From positions 352,061-416,060 of the forward strand of contig JAESIW010000129.1 of NCBI GenBank assembly GCA_016802295.1: 64,000 nucleotides of DNA, given 5' to 3'. The DNA comes from Brachionus rotundiformis. Lineage: Eukaryota > Rotifera > Eurotatoria > Ploima > Brachionidae. The position numbers were made by a program, and so were the translations under genes. Below, piece after piece: positions 35,364-46,324 of the stretch. The first letter of the stretch is position 1, and every line of letters starts with the position of its first letter. The notes under the pieces are model-generated. The model saw nothing but the letters and a program-made list of their open reading frames with translations, had not been told where the DNA came from and searched no databases.

Positions 35364-35647
35364 ATGAGTAATTTTGACAATCAAACGAATAATCCAAATT
35401 TTGGAACACCATTTATTTACCAAAATTCAAACAGAAATTCACCTACAAGTAAATTTTCAAATTTTATTTGCCTTTTTTAGAAACCGAAAATTATTCTTTT
35501 CAAGCCGAAGACTTTTATTGTTCTTGCATAGAAGAAAGAGCTAGATTTTATCCAAATACAATGAATTTTTTTATATTAATTGTGATGATAATGTGCCTAA
35601 CTTCTTATATAGTATTTTCGATACTAAACTTGACAATAAAAAAATAA
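35364..35647 (+). CDS. 83-residue single-pass membrane protein with a 32-nt intron
   Basis: Exon 1 35364-35448 and exon 2 35481-35647 join in phase 1 through a 32-nt GT-AG intron (35449-35480), giving 83 residues. The N-terminal 50 residues are Asn/Phe-rich and polar, with a CSC pair. A single hydrophobic helix follows (FFILIVMIMCLTSYIVFSIL) and the protein ends NLTIKK, a KK-type tail that could act as an ER retrieval signal. AATAAA lies at 35686-35691. I do not recognise a family. The matching intron phase, good splice borders and polyadenylation signal argue for a real gene. Confidence 0.6.
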
Positions 35648-35999
35648 AATGATGAACTAATAATTAATAATTATTTATTTATTTAAATAAAATGTTATCC
35701 AAAAATTAATTTTTTATATCAAGAATTATTGGCTCGGATAACATAAATTTAGAATTTAGCTCAGCTGTATCTAAAATAACTCGATTTCTCAAATTTTTAA
35801 TAAATCTATATAATTGCACTAAAATAAGAATTATAGAAATGTTGGGATACTGCTGTTTTGAATAAAATTCATTTTATAATTTTCTAAAATAAATGACTTA
35901 AAAACTTAAATTTAGTTGCTTATATCTTTTTTTCAAAAGCTAAAATTAAAATTAATGTACAACAAATATTATAATAAATTATTCGAGCACGGCTACATC
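35648..35999. other. intergenic
   Basis: AT-rich spacer with the AATAAA at 35686-35691. It ends where GC content rises sharply at the LINE fragment. Confidence 0.5.
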
Positions 36000-37690
36000 T
36001 ATTTCAATGACAACTGAACTGGACCTTCCGAAAGACGCCCTCGATCTGGAGGACTGGTCGTCACTAGGGCAAGGAACAAGCAAAGTGGCAGACTACCAAA
36101 TTAAGATGCATAATTATATTCGCGGGCTCTGCTTAACAGTTAAGAAACAGAGTGTCGAGATTACTGACCTACGAGAACAACATCATCATTTCGGTAACTG
36201 GTGCAGGCAACTCAGATGACCAGGATACATCCAAAGTTAACGAGGTTAACGAAGTCCTGAAGTTAGATAGGTACACCCACGTTAAGAGCCAGAGACGCAT
36301 CAAGACTAACAGGACAACGAGATTAAACAAACCTATTGACATGATCGTTGTAGAGTTCAAGAACGAGACAGCTAAGAACACCACTTTTCGCGGGGCGAAA
36401 ACACTCCAAAAATCCCTGAACTCAACAGATATATATCAATCCAGACAAGACCCCGAGTGAGAGAGCACTAGATGTTTCACTTAGAACAGTACGAGACGAA
36501 AGGAACAAGCTACTCACGTAGGGGAGAAGTCTGATACTGAGGGAGGCACCGTTACGGCATTAAACCCACTGGTCTAGCTAAAGCTGGCAAGAAGTATTAC
36601 TGGGGCATTCGTTGGAACGAGTTCCGAGAAACCTACTTTGAGTAAAAACAAACGTATCCCTGGTAATCTTCTTAATTCTTTAAATTGTTTCTATATTAAT
36701 GCCACTTCACTTATCAACAAATGGAGTAATCTCAACTCTCTCATACCCGTCCTCAACTCACACCACATTATCCTTATCACCGAAACCTGGTTCAACACGC
36801 TTAGCATCTGCAAACTGGACAACCATAACCTTTTTTGCAAGGACAGAGAAGCAGTCAGAGGTGGTGGTGTTGCAATTTACGTGCGCAGCGACTTGGAAAG
36901 CTTTGAAGTCACGGATGAAACCTTGTCTAACACTAGGAGCGAGCAAGTGTGGTGCTACGTTAAAGTCAACGACGAGACGATCCTGGTCGGATGTGTCTAT
37001 AGACCCCCACTAGCCGATGGTGGTATCAGTCATGAAATTAGTAACTCCAAATGTTATGCGAGTCACCTGAGCAAAGCCGACTCATCAAAGCATCTCTTAG
37101 TTGCCGGTGACTTCAACTTTCCTGACAACAAATGGATTCAGGATGGTGGCTATTGCACAAACAAAGGTCGCCCTTCAAGCATCGAACTATGAACGCATTA
37201 AGTAAGAACTTCCTCACCCAGCATGTTCTAGAGCCAAAATTTAAGAGCAATATCCTTACCATAATCATCACGGACGACCCTGGTCGAATTTTCAGCGCTA
37301 ATTAACAATCGAATTTACAAAAAAAGACTGCCTACACGCCATTCTTTCCTGGAACTTCAGCGACATACAGTTCTGACTCCGGGCAAGGAATCGTCCTAAT
37401 CCAAAGTGGTTAAACGTCAATATCAAGCAGCTTACCAATAAAAAATACATACTCCACTGCCGGATTAACCCTAACACTCTGAGCTAAAAGCACTCTATCT
37501 CACCGTGTGAAGACAAGTCAAGACAGCAGTGCGTGACGCAATCTATAAGAACGAAGCATTGATTGTCAGGGTTTGTAAGGATCAGCCTAATCTGCTTTAT
37601 AAATACATTAATAGTGAGATGCAGTGCAGAGACACGATCAAATGTCTCAATGATAGCAACGGTGTCCGCCGCACAGCCTTAATGCCTGTC
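36000..37690 (+). mobile_element. LINE (non-LTR retrotransposon) fragment: ORF1 and endonuclease, no RT
   Basis: This block is clearly richer in GC than its surroundings. The first part (36007-36650, two or more frameshifts) encodes an ORF1-like protein ending KYYWGIRWNEFRETYFE, with an RRM-style segment (TTRLNKPIDMIVVEFKNETA). The second (36638-37190) is an APE-type endonuclease: LNCFYINATSLINKWSNLN, LITETWFN (catalytic Glu), RGGGVAIYVRSD, VYRPPLADG and VAGDFNFPD. A broken frame continues to 37690 (DQPNLLYKYINSE) and then stops at AT-rich DNA. The reverse transcriptase is missing. Codon use and GC differ from nearby genes. Confidence 0.8.
36638..37192 (+). pseudogene. APE-type endonuclease domain of the LINE
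   Basis: The best-kept open frame of the element, about 184 codons from 36638. It shows the family motifs listed for the parent element (ETWF, GGGVAIYV, YRPP, GDFNFP) but ends before the catalytic His motif. The frame then shifts near 37190. It would nick target DNA in an intact element; here it is cut off from any RT. Confidence 0.75.
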
Positions 37691-38974
37691 TTTATTCTTT
37701 CTATTTTAATAAATCAAAATTCACTTATATACAATATTTTAAAAAAATACTGAGACACAGTGCAACTTCATTGCATTGTTTTACCTAAAATAAAACCAAA
37801 ATCAATTAGATATTTTTTAAATCTTTAAATAAAAATTAAACCTGTAAACTTTTACTAACAAGTTTAATTTCAAATACGAAAATTCTTACAATATTTACTT
37901 GAAATTCATTTTTTTATTTCAGACTGAAAAAGATATTTGTAACATCGCACATTGTCTATTTTATTTCAACATTGGATAAATTTTGTAATTCAAACACAAA
38001 AAACTTTTTATTTAACCATCTATATTCATATTTAGTTAGTACAAAAATTTGGTCAATCGAAATCCCTAATTATTTTAATATCATTATAAAATTATTAAAA
38101 AAAATGGAATTCATGTCGAAGTTTGAATATTTTTATTGAAAAATATAAAACACTTCAAAATGACTTTTTTTTCTGACTTTTGCATAAGCAAATAACAAAA
38201 ATAATGATTGATAACTCATCTATGTGTTCAGAATCTAACAAACTATGAATAAATACTTTAGTCTTGATCAGAATAATAATATTGTAAGTTCAAAAGTGCG
38301 ACCACTAACACCGCCGCCATTGCCTTGCTGGAATCTACGCAAAGAAGCTAATGAGAACAAAAGTCGGTTCGGGTTCTTGAGGCCAGTCGTTCAGATTAAG
38401 AAAAACTTTTAATTTTATGAAATTAAAAAAAATGAAGAAATTAGCTGTTCACAATTTGAAATAACTCTTGAGGACATCAAAATAGTCAAAATACAAGGTT
38501 TTGAGAAAGACTGATCAATGCTCGAATATGCCGGAGTGGAAATCAAAATATTTCAGTTTTTGAGATTTCTATTTTAAATGGTGGCATGGTGTCGCAATTT
38601 CGAAAAAATCTTCAAAAAAGACAAAATTAATATCGAAATTTTATACGGAAATAAAGAGAATGGCTTTTTTCGAATTCTTCTCTTTGTAATACTAGCAACT
38701 TAAAATTTTGAATTTTTAAAAAATTAACATAGCAGATTCATTGTTACATTTAAAAAAAAATCGAATTAAAGATTGTGATGTTTCAACGTTTTGTTTAAGT
38801 TAACAAGACTTATAACACGGAAACATATAGAAAAAACAAGGAAATTTCTGCTCTAATTATTTTCTAAATTTATTTAATTTATAAAAAATTATAAATCAAA
38901 AAAATGTAAAAGTACGAATTTTTTTTATTTAAATTGTTTAATTTGTTCTTAGTTAAACTGATGCTTAAGCTTCC
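37691..38974. other. intergenic
   Basis: AT-rich apart from a patch of higher GC at about 38296-38420 and nearby degraded sequence to 38540, probably an old repeat. No coding frame or RNA gene recognised. Confidence 0.45.
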
Positions 38975-40000
38975 ATGGAGCAAAAAAATATATCTGGAGC
39001 CGATTTCTCGAATTACTATTTTGATGATTCAGAGTTCAGAGATACAATTATTTATTTTGGTCTAAAGTATAAGTATTGTTTAGGAAATATTTTTGACGCT
39101 TCTATATCAAAAATAGAAGAATTTGATCATAATGAAAAGCTTTTAATTTCATCGTTTGGCAGCAAAATGAAAACAGGAATATTTGACCAGCTTAAATTTG
39201 ATCAGCTAGGTCTTCCAGACGACTATATCTATTTTGTTTTAAATGATAAAAAAGACATTATTTTGGCTAGTGGTAAAAGTCAGATCGGCATTTACATGGT
39301 TAATTCGAAATTATTTTATCCGGCTTATTTTAATATGAATATAAGTTTTTTAGCTTTTATAGAAAATAGCTACATTATTCTATCTTTCATTGAAGCAAAT
39401 TTTATTGAAATTTATCATTGGGATAATTTTTTTCCAGGTAATATCATTAATGTTAAGCATTTGGTTGGACACACTGACGGTGTTATACGTGTGTGCGTAG
39501 TTGGTGATGATTATTTGCTTAGTGGATCTAGAGATGCCACAATAAAATATTGGAAAATATCAACACTTGAATGTATTAGAACATTTGTTGGACATAAAGG
39601 TTTTGTGACCTCTGTCAAAATTTTGAGGACTTCAACAATTTTTGTAAGTGGATCAGATGATACGACAGTGAAACTATGGGATCTAGAATCAGGAGAGTGC
39701 TTAAAAACTTTTATTGGTCATAAAAATGTCATTTTTGATATACAAGAGACTAAAAATGGAGAAATAGTAAGTTTGGATATGAATGGTACGTTAAAGTTTT
39801 GGAATATTGAAACAGCAACATGTATGCTTACTCTTTCAAGTGAAAAAAATGACAGGTGGTCATGTTTTAGAATATTGCAATCAGGAAAATTGCTAACTGG
39901 TTCTCAAACAGGCAAAATTCAAATCTGGTCAAATGAACTGATACTTTTCGATTTTCGAGAAAAGATTTTCCAAACCAAAAAAGGTTGTAATATCTCGTGA
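38975..40000 (+). CDS. intronless WD40-repeat protein
   Basis: A single exon of 341 residues. The N-terminal half is weakly repeat-like (FDHNEKLLISSFGS, IYHWDNFFPG). The C-terminal half has at least four clear WD repeats: HLVGHTDGVIRVCVVGDDYL/ SGSRDATIKYW; FVGHKGFVTSVKI/ SGSDDTTVKLWD; FIGHKNVIFDIQ/ LDMNGTLKFWN; and a last one with GSQTGKIQIWS. The whole likely folds as one propeller that acts as a protein-binding scaffold. There is no F-box, LisH or other extra domain I can see. Unlike its multi-exon neighbours it has no introns and it sits between repeats, so it could be a retrocopy or a lineage-specific WD gene. The frame is intact, which argues against a dead copy. Confidence 0.7.
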   Translation: MEQKNISGADFSNYYFDDSEFRDTIIYFGLKYKYCLGNIFDASISKIEEFDHNEKLLISSFGSKMKTGIFDQLKFDQLGLPDDYIYFVLNDKKDIILASGKSQIGIYMVNSKLFYPAYFNMNISFLAFIENSYIILSFIEANFIEIYHWDNFFPGNIINVKHLVGHTDGVIRVCVVGDDYLLSGSRDATIKYWKISTLECIRTFVGHKGFVTSVKILRTSTIFVSGSDDTTVKLWDLESGECLKTFIGHKNVIFDIQETKNGEIVSLDMNGTLKFWNIETATCMLTLSSEKNDRWSCFRILQSGKLLTGSQTGKIQIWSNELILFDFREKIFQTKKGCNIS

Positions 40001-40399
40001 CTTTTTATTAAATAAATAGTAAATTTATTTAAAATAATTTTATGATTCATACTCAAATTTATTTTAATCTTAATATGTTTTCCTTAAAAGGACCTACGCT
40101 TCTTCTTTCTCCTTACTCTCTCAATAAATAAATTTTATGCTTTAGTGGTAGGTTTAGTTAGAGTTTTTTAGAGAATAAATATTTATAAGTGATTTATTTA
40201 TTTGTTTGTAAATCTGTATCCTGCGTTAGCTCCTTCAGGGAAAAATAAAAAATAAAAATAAAATTAAATCAAAATAAAATGATTAAAATAAAAGTTAAAA
40301 AATATAGTTAAATAAATGAAATGGAAATAGAAAAAAAAACGTTTTCAAAAAGCAGAAAATAGACACAAAAGTTAATTTGGTTTAGCAATTACACATTGG
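40001..40399. other. intergenic, AAAAT-rich simple sequence
   Basis: 40241-40320 is built from AAAAT/AAAATA-type words. The rest is unremarkable. Confidence 0.5.
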
Positions 40400-41110
40400 G
40401 ATTGGAAAGTTCATCTATACTCGAAACCTCGTCTGTACTCATTAACAAGTCTAAGAAGTAACGGGATATAATTAGTAAGTCCAATCCTGACATAACTTTG
40501 CTGAGTTTTGAATAGTTTGAATTTTTCTAATATTGTTTTCAGATAAGGATTTTATACAGGAAAAAATAAAATCTAAAATGGAACCAATAAGCGATTTAAC
40601 ACTAGAAAACCCGACCAAAAAATGACAAAAATTTAAAAACTAATTTTTAAAAAAACTATCATACAATAGCAACATTTTTTTTGATATTCAATAAAGTCTC
40701 CATAAATCTATAAAATAAAATACTGAATATTAAATTCTGTTTCTGCATTCAAAAGATATTGAGATTTGAAATTTAAAAAAATGGGTCTAAAAAACCCGTC
40801 GGGTCTTCTAGTGTTAACTAAAGATTAGCCGTGAGTCAAATCTGATGCCTAGGATTCCGACCTGTCGCTTTAAATTGTCCCCATATATTTTCAAATCAAG
40901 CTGGAGCTCTTCTATTGTTGATTTTGTGAATATCATGTAACAAGATATTTCAATTGAAATCTCCATTTTCCATTTTGTTAACCATGGTTTCAATTCTTTA
41001 AGGTAAGTATTCATCCTAAGTTCAATGTTTCTTTTAGACTAAAAAATTAACTAAGGCATCAGCCAAAAGAAGAGAATATTCATTATTTGTTATGTCTTTT
41101 CTTGGAATAT
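40400..41110 (-). mobile_element. LINE reverse-transcriptase remnant (interrupted by a MITE)
   Basis: On the minus strand a decayed RT is readable from about 41100: EYSLLLADALVNFL (a ruined form of the FADD catalytic box), then the frame 41014-40814 with LKPWLTKWKMEIS, YMIFTKSTIEELQ and LGIRFDSRLIFS, all typical of LINE RT thumb regions. A MITE at 40600-40813 interrupts it. Beyond the MITE the same strand resumes with SLIGSILDF, the motif that normally follows some 30 residues later, so a small deletion accompanies it. Further weak similarity runs to about 40400. Confidence 0.65.
40600..40813. mobile_element. piggyBac-type MITE with 16-bp terminal inverted repeats in a TTAA site
   Basis: Left end CACTAGAAAACCCGAC (40600-40615) and right end GTCGGGTCTTCTAGTG (40798-40813) are inverted repeats with one mismatch. 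Both ends are flanked by TTAA (40596-40599 and 40814-40817). TTAA duplication and CNCTAGAA-like ends are the hallmark of piggyBac-like transposons. At 214 bp with no coding frame, this is a non-autonomous copy. Confidence 0.8.
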
Positions 41111-41639
41111 CATTAATAAAATACAGGAAAATTTAACAAAATGTGTGATTTTCCAGAATATTAATTGATCATTAAGTAGGGATTAGTTTTAAGATTTCGG
41201 TATTCAAAAAAATTCATACTTATTTGCTGATTTCTATTATTAAAAATAAAGAAACCAATATTTCTCAAATGTATTTTTTAATATTTTCGTTATAAGCAAA
41301 TAGAATTTCATTGAAAATTATCAAAAAATGCTTCGTTATAATCGAATTTTACTGTATTTAAAAGTAAACAAATACAGCTTTTTTAAATATTAACTTTTTA
41401 TTCGCGTATAATATTTTTAAATAACAATAATATATAATCTAAAAACTAAAATACTGATATAGGAACAAAATTAAAACATTCAAGTTTGTTTTTGTAATTA
41501 ACGTCAATTACATTTAAATAATCACTATTTTTATTTATTAATACATAATTGATTGATATGAAACTCTTATATAATCAAAAAAACCTAAATTATTTATTAA
41601 TTAAACCGATGATTCTAAAGAATTATTTGATAGTCTTGA
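41111..41639. other. intergenic
   Basis: AT-rich, no coding signal seen. Confidence 0.45.
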
Positions 41640-42550
41640 AGTGTATTATGTGAAGCAGTCACTTAAAAAAATTCCTGTCCAAAGAGGCATAATATATAAT
41701 TTTTTTCTAATTGATTTACTTCCCTGTTAATCATTAATGATTCTTCTTCATTAATATACTTTTTTCTTAATTTTTTAGAAATTTTTTCAAAATAATTGGT
41801 AAATGGAGAATCCTTTTGATAACTTGTAAATTCTTGGTCAACGCAGAAAGTTTGAAAATTTTAATAAGAGTGTTAAAATTTGACAAAACGGGAAAAAGAA
41901 CTCAATTTTTCAAGATTTCGTGTGTCTATCTTAGTTTTTAACTCAATCAGTGATTGTCTCAAAGATGGACTTTTAAACTTCCTTTGATAAAGATTGAACA
42001 AACTGATAAGAGTTTCATTAAATTAAAAGAGAACCCAAAGATGAAGTCTCTCTTAAAAATTACAAAATCATCAATTATATTTTTTAAAAAATGAGTTTAA
42101 CAAAAATAAATTCTAATTGGAAAAATATTTCTGAGATGCTCTTTACACTTTATTATGAAGTCCAATTTAAATAAAGAATAGGCTTACAGCTATTAAATGC
42201 CGCAAGAATTGCATTTAAGCTTGCCCAAGAAAAATCAGTAACGATAACTTTTGTAAGCTGAAAAAAGAGTATAGCGTGAATTTACTTAAAATTTTCGTTA
42301 AATAGCATTCAATAGAAAGAATATCGTAACAGCTTGTAACAAAATCTGATAAAGGAAAAAATCTCTCTTTCCATCTTTTTTATTACTAATACAAAGAATT
42401 GTAAAGAGGAGAATTTAATTTACACCTTTAAGTCAACCATTACTTTGCCAATAGCATCAAAATTCCAGATTGGTAATTAATCTCTTATTACAGCCCACAT
42501 TTTAACCTTTCAAAAAATCAAAAATTATTAACATTTTATTTAAGGTTGAG
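41640..42550 (-). pseudogene. decayed transposase-like ORF (DFSWASLNA ... MPLWTGI family)
   Basis: Read on the minus strand with several frameshifts: IWNFDAIGKVMVDLKV near 42490, FSLSDFVTSCYDILSIECYL near 42340, KVIVTDFSWASLNAILAAFN near 42240-42190, then SPFTNYFEKISKKLRKKY and MPLWTGIF near 41680. The FDAIG and VTDFSWA motifs, separated by this distance, resemble a widespread animal repeat-encoded protein family with a DDE-like core. I cannot name the superfamily. The frame is broken throughout. Confidence 0.5.
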
Positions 42551-42589
42551 GCCATAATTCTTAATGTACCTGGAGCTCACTGAGCTATG

Positions 42590-42945
42590 TTTTTTAAGAT
42601 CTCAGAGTATGGAACAATTTGATAATCCCATTTTTAATCTCTAATCCATTATCAGTTGAAGGTATATTGAAAGCAAACCCTTCATACCAGACTGAATTTC
42701 TACAATTTACTTACTCCGAATCAAAATAACTTAAAAAATTATCTATATTATTGTTGGTGGTGCTCCACTTTTTTTTAAAAAGACTATATGCTAACTCAAA
42801 AAACTCAGGACTAGGTAAAATCTGTAATAAATCAATATCTGCTCTAATTTCTTTCGCATTCTTTAGCGACTTTGTTCTTTGTTCAATCGCTCTGTGATGA
42901 CATGACCCCAACACATGACTCAAACAAAATCTTTAGTCGATTCAT
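42590..42945 (-). pseudogene. MULE-like transposase, C-terminal fragment
   Basis: The frame 42923-42711 encodes SHVLGSCHHRAIEQRTKSL, KEIRADIDLLQILPSPEFF and FELAYSLFKKKW. After one stop the same frame continues RNSVWYEGFAFNIPSTDNGLE and a HTLRS end. The spacing and the WYEG...PSTNN-type motif match the end of Mutator-like transposases. It is probably the 3' half of the element whose 5' half lies at 44310-45200, with a LINE between them. Confidence 0.6.
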
Positions 42946-42954
42946 AACCAAATA

Positions 42955-44306
42955 ATAATAAAAAATTTATTCAATAAACACCGCAAGGGTGATGTAAAAA
43001 AAAAATAATATAAAAAGTAGAATAAAATTAAGTAAAGTTTTGTCTTTCAAAAAAAAAATGTTTTGTATTTGTTTTTGTGTTAGTCATATGATTTAATGAA
43101 TTAGAAAGAAATATTAGAAATAACTAATTTTTCAATTTTATGTTTTTTTTGAAAAAAAAGAAAATTCAAACAAAAGCTTATTTAATGGCAATTTGTTAAA
43201 TATAATTTTTTTTTTTATAGTATTTTTCGTTAGAAAGCTTTCGTAAGGAGTTTTCTTGTTTCTCTTTGGTCATTGTTCCAGTGATAGTAAACTTTATTGA
43301 CTCGACCATTCCATCTTTCTTAAATTCTCGATTGTTTAAGGATATTTCTTTGATTTTATCATGTATTTTTTCTTCGAGATCTTCTACCGTTTCTATTCTT
43401 TCATTTTCATTTACTAGAATTTCATTCAATTCAATAAGTACCGATTTCTTATTAGTATTTTTTCCTTTTTCCCTAGATTCTTCTATTATACAAGCGACAA
43501 GTTCTCTTGTAAATTTATTTCCCATCAGCCTTTTTACAAAATTTAGTTTGCTTTTTAGTAGTATCATTTCAGTTGTTTCAATTTCTAGGGCATGCAAGAG
43601 TTTGGTTGTTTTGGCTCTTTTTCCGAGACAAATAGATATTTTGATTATGGTTCCTTCTATAGTTTTTAGTTTTCTATGGTCTATTTGATTAATTTTTAGT
43701 GCTCCACATCCATAGAATAAGATAGGTCTACAGTATGTTTTGTAGAGCTGAACTTTGATTTTGGTTTTGAGAATTTTGTTATTTATTCCAAGGACTCCTA
43801 TTGCATTTAGACTCGTTATTGTTTTTTTTATTCGCTGTTGTATGTGTTCATCATTTTTATTTTTCGAATTGATTAGCAAACCGAGATACTTGACTTTGTC
43901 ATGAGTCTCGATCATTTTTGTGTTAATCACAAGTGATACTTTTTTGTTTATTAGTTTTTTATTGCACAATAACATCAGTTGAGTTTTATCAGGAATTAAC
44001 TTGATCTCCTTTTTGGATCAAAATTCTTCACATATTTCTAGAGCTCTTTGTATTTTTTTTTCCTTGTCGCTTAAGATTATTATGTCGTCAGCATATAGGA
44101 TTACACCAATTTGTAGGTCCTGAATTTTTATTCCCAGGTTTTCTTTTTCTACTAACTGTATCAGTTCTTCAATGTATATTGCAAATAGTTTGGGTGACAG
44201 GGTACCACCTTGCTTTACACCAATTGTTGTCTTAAAGATTTCTGATATTTCAGCTTCTTTTTCTATGTAATCCAACGAGCACCCATAATAATTTTTTAGA
44301 CTATTT
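42955..44306 (-). mobile_element. 5'-truncated LINE (reverse transcriptase C-terminal half)
   Basis: Minus-strand frame from about 44306 to 43196, open except for one TGA near 44018-44020. It starts inside the RT domain (NYYGCSLDYIEKEAE), keeps GVKQGGTLSPKLFAIYIEE and the catalytic VILYADDIIILSD, then the thumb with KVKYLGLLINSKN and LYKTYCRPILFYGCGALKIN, and a long Lys/Glu-rich C-terminus. About 240 bp of untranslated tail follows, with AATAAA near its end. This is the usual form of an aborted LINE insertion. With only one stop in 360 codons it is fairly young. Confidence 0.8.
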
Positions 44307-44309
44307 TAA

Positions 44310-45200
44310 CAAAGCCTTTGAAGAAATAGAAAGTCTAACACTGCTTGTATTCAACACTTTTTCATTTATTTGATTAGAATAATCAATAACAAAAGGCTCG
44401 TGTTCATTATCTGGTACTAAACTATTGTTATTTAGCCAAGAATCCAAGTCGCCATAACTAAATTTTTTTTACCAGTACAACCACTTAATTTGGTCCCAAG
44501 GTGTTGTTTAGAAAATCATTGATTTGTAATATTGTTGGAATTTCAATTCCAGGAATAAAAAAATCGTTTGGAATTTTAGCGTCCATTTCAAATTTTTAGG
44601 TTTAATTGGCTCTAAACGCTCTCTCAGTGCGTATTTAATACGAGTCGCCGTAGTGACACTCGATTTTTACACGATTTCAATAGTTTTTTTCGTGATATCA
44701 TTGATTCCAAATTACTTTTTCTCACTAACATGGTAGTGTTCCAAATAGTGGTTCAATTGAAACTGCTGTGCTATCAGAATGATACAAAATATAAATTAAT
44801 TTTTTTCATTCTGTACTTTTTTGCAATTAAAAAACTCCTCAAGGCCTTCTTTACATAAACGAGGTCTAAAATATTTCCAGCACCCTTCTTTTTCAATTTT
44901 TGCTTTTGCTAACTCTGTTGATTCATATTCACTATCTATTAAAAAAACATTATAAACTCAATTCCTATTTACATTAATTACACATTCATTATCTGATTCA
45001 CTATCCTCTTGACTTGCTTCATTCGTAAAGTGAGACAGCACAGAGATCTCAACTTCGATTAACTATTTATTCCTACATTCAATACCCTCAACCGAGTCGA
45101 TTTTTTCTAAGTTTAATTTGTTTAAGCGCTTAATTAAGTCTGCTTTTTTTCCCCCATAAGATTTTAGAACACAAATTAGTAAAAAATAATAAAAAAGACT
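44310..45200 (-). pseudogene. MULE-like transposase, N-terminal fragment with SAP-like motif
   Basis: Several frames on the minus strand, in order: a SAP-like stretch (LKSYGGKKADLIKRLNKLN) near 45165-45110; EGCWKYFRPRLCKEGLEEFF near 44905-44845; HYHVSEKK; TATRIKYALRERLEPIKPKN near 44650-44600; and YGDLDSWLNNNSLVPDNEHE/ PFVIDYSNQI near 44460-44370, then LSISSKALL close to 44310. The last motifs match the segment that precedes the catalytic core in FLYWCH/MULE-type transposases. The fragment ends exactly where the LINE begins. Confidence 0.5.
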
Positions 45201-45559
45201 GTAATTCTTGTAAGGCAAACATTTTTGATTGGCAGCTTCTTAATAATTAACACAAAAAACAAAAATACAAAAAAGAAGCATTATAAATAATATTAGACAT
45301 TTAGTCAAAATAATAATTTGTTTTGGAATTAGACACGTATAATTACTGTCAATTGTTTTGATTTCTTCTAATAATGCACTCCATATAAAAATTTTTTGAT
45401 TTAAATTCCACTTGACTTTTATTTTTATTAAAGTCATTAAATTAAATTTTTTGTTAACCATCAGATCTTTTAAATCTAACTTTATCACCAATTTTTACCA
45501 TAGTTTTAAATATTTTATTTAAAATTCTATTTATCTTATAAAGAGTTAAATTTTTCAAT
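45201..45559. other. unresolved, possible edge of the MULE-like element
   Basis: An 83-codon minus frame (45240-45491) with a hydrophobic end is present but has no recognised motif. It may be the 5' part of the decayed transposase. Confidence 0.35.
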
Positions 45560-45965
45560 TTTTTCCGAAAATAACATACATATGAATGAATATTTTGTTG
45601 TTAAATTACAAATTAAGTATTTTAATGTCTCTGAAATATCTAATATTCAAAATTTCAATTAGTGAATAGGTAAAAATTCATCATAAAACGATTTTAAAGA
45701 ACTATTTCTGAATTAATATAAAGATTATTTCGGTATTAAATTTTTTAGAAATCTTTTTATTCTTTATCTTTATTTTATAAAATCTACCAGATTAGCGTAA
45801 ATATTCAAAACCATTGATAATCATTGGATTATGCAATTATAAATTGCAATTTTTACCATTCATAAAATTTTATAAAAAATGAAATTTGGGATTAATTTGA
45901 TTCTTTTAGGAACTTTAAATACTAGAATGATCTTTTTGTCAGGTTAATTTATCTTTCTGAACTGA
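45560..45965. repeat. isolated, diverged copy of the ~502-bp satellite monomer
   Basis: Shares long words with the array at 56.6-58.9 kb: TTTTGTTGTTAAATTACAAAT, TGTCTCTGAAATATCTA, AATCTACCAGATTAGCGT, ATTATGCAATTATAAATTGC, and AATACTAGAATGATCTTTTT near its end. It is clearly more diverged than the array units. Confidence 0.75.
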
Positions 45966-46324
45966 CGTACCAAAGGACTCTAGGGATTTCTATTGAAAAT
46001 GTGCCCGCTTTTTTTCTTGCTTAAATTTCTAAGAAATTAAGCAAATTTGGTCTTGTTTGATAGATTTTTTTTAGACTTTTTTATTTATTTTATTCTTTTG
46101 GAAAAAAATTTAATTAATGTTTCCAATTTGTTAAAAAAAGAATAAAAATCATGGCGAATCTAGCATAACTTTTTTTTATAAATATATTTAAAATGTAAAA
46201 AAAAAAAGGGTGAATGAAAAATTTGAATTTTGCTTACATAATGGAAACTGTATTTTAACCACTCTTTAATTTAAACATTTAATTTAAAAAATCTTTCAAA
46301 TCTTTTCAAAAAAAAATTGACGCA
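45966..46324. other. intergenic, upstream of the 46.3-kb gene
   Basis: AT-rich; nothing recognised. Confidence 0.45.

Noticed and set aside
45240..45491. 83-codon minus frame as a separate gene
   Set aside because: No motif; more likely the degraded edge of the transposase fragment next to it.
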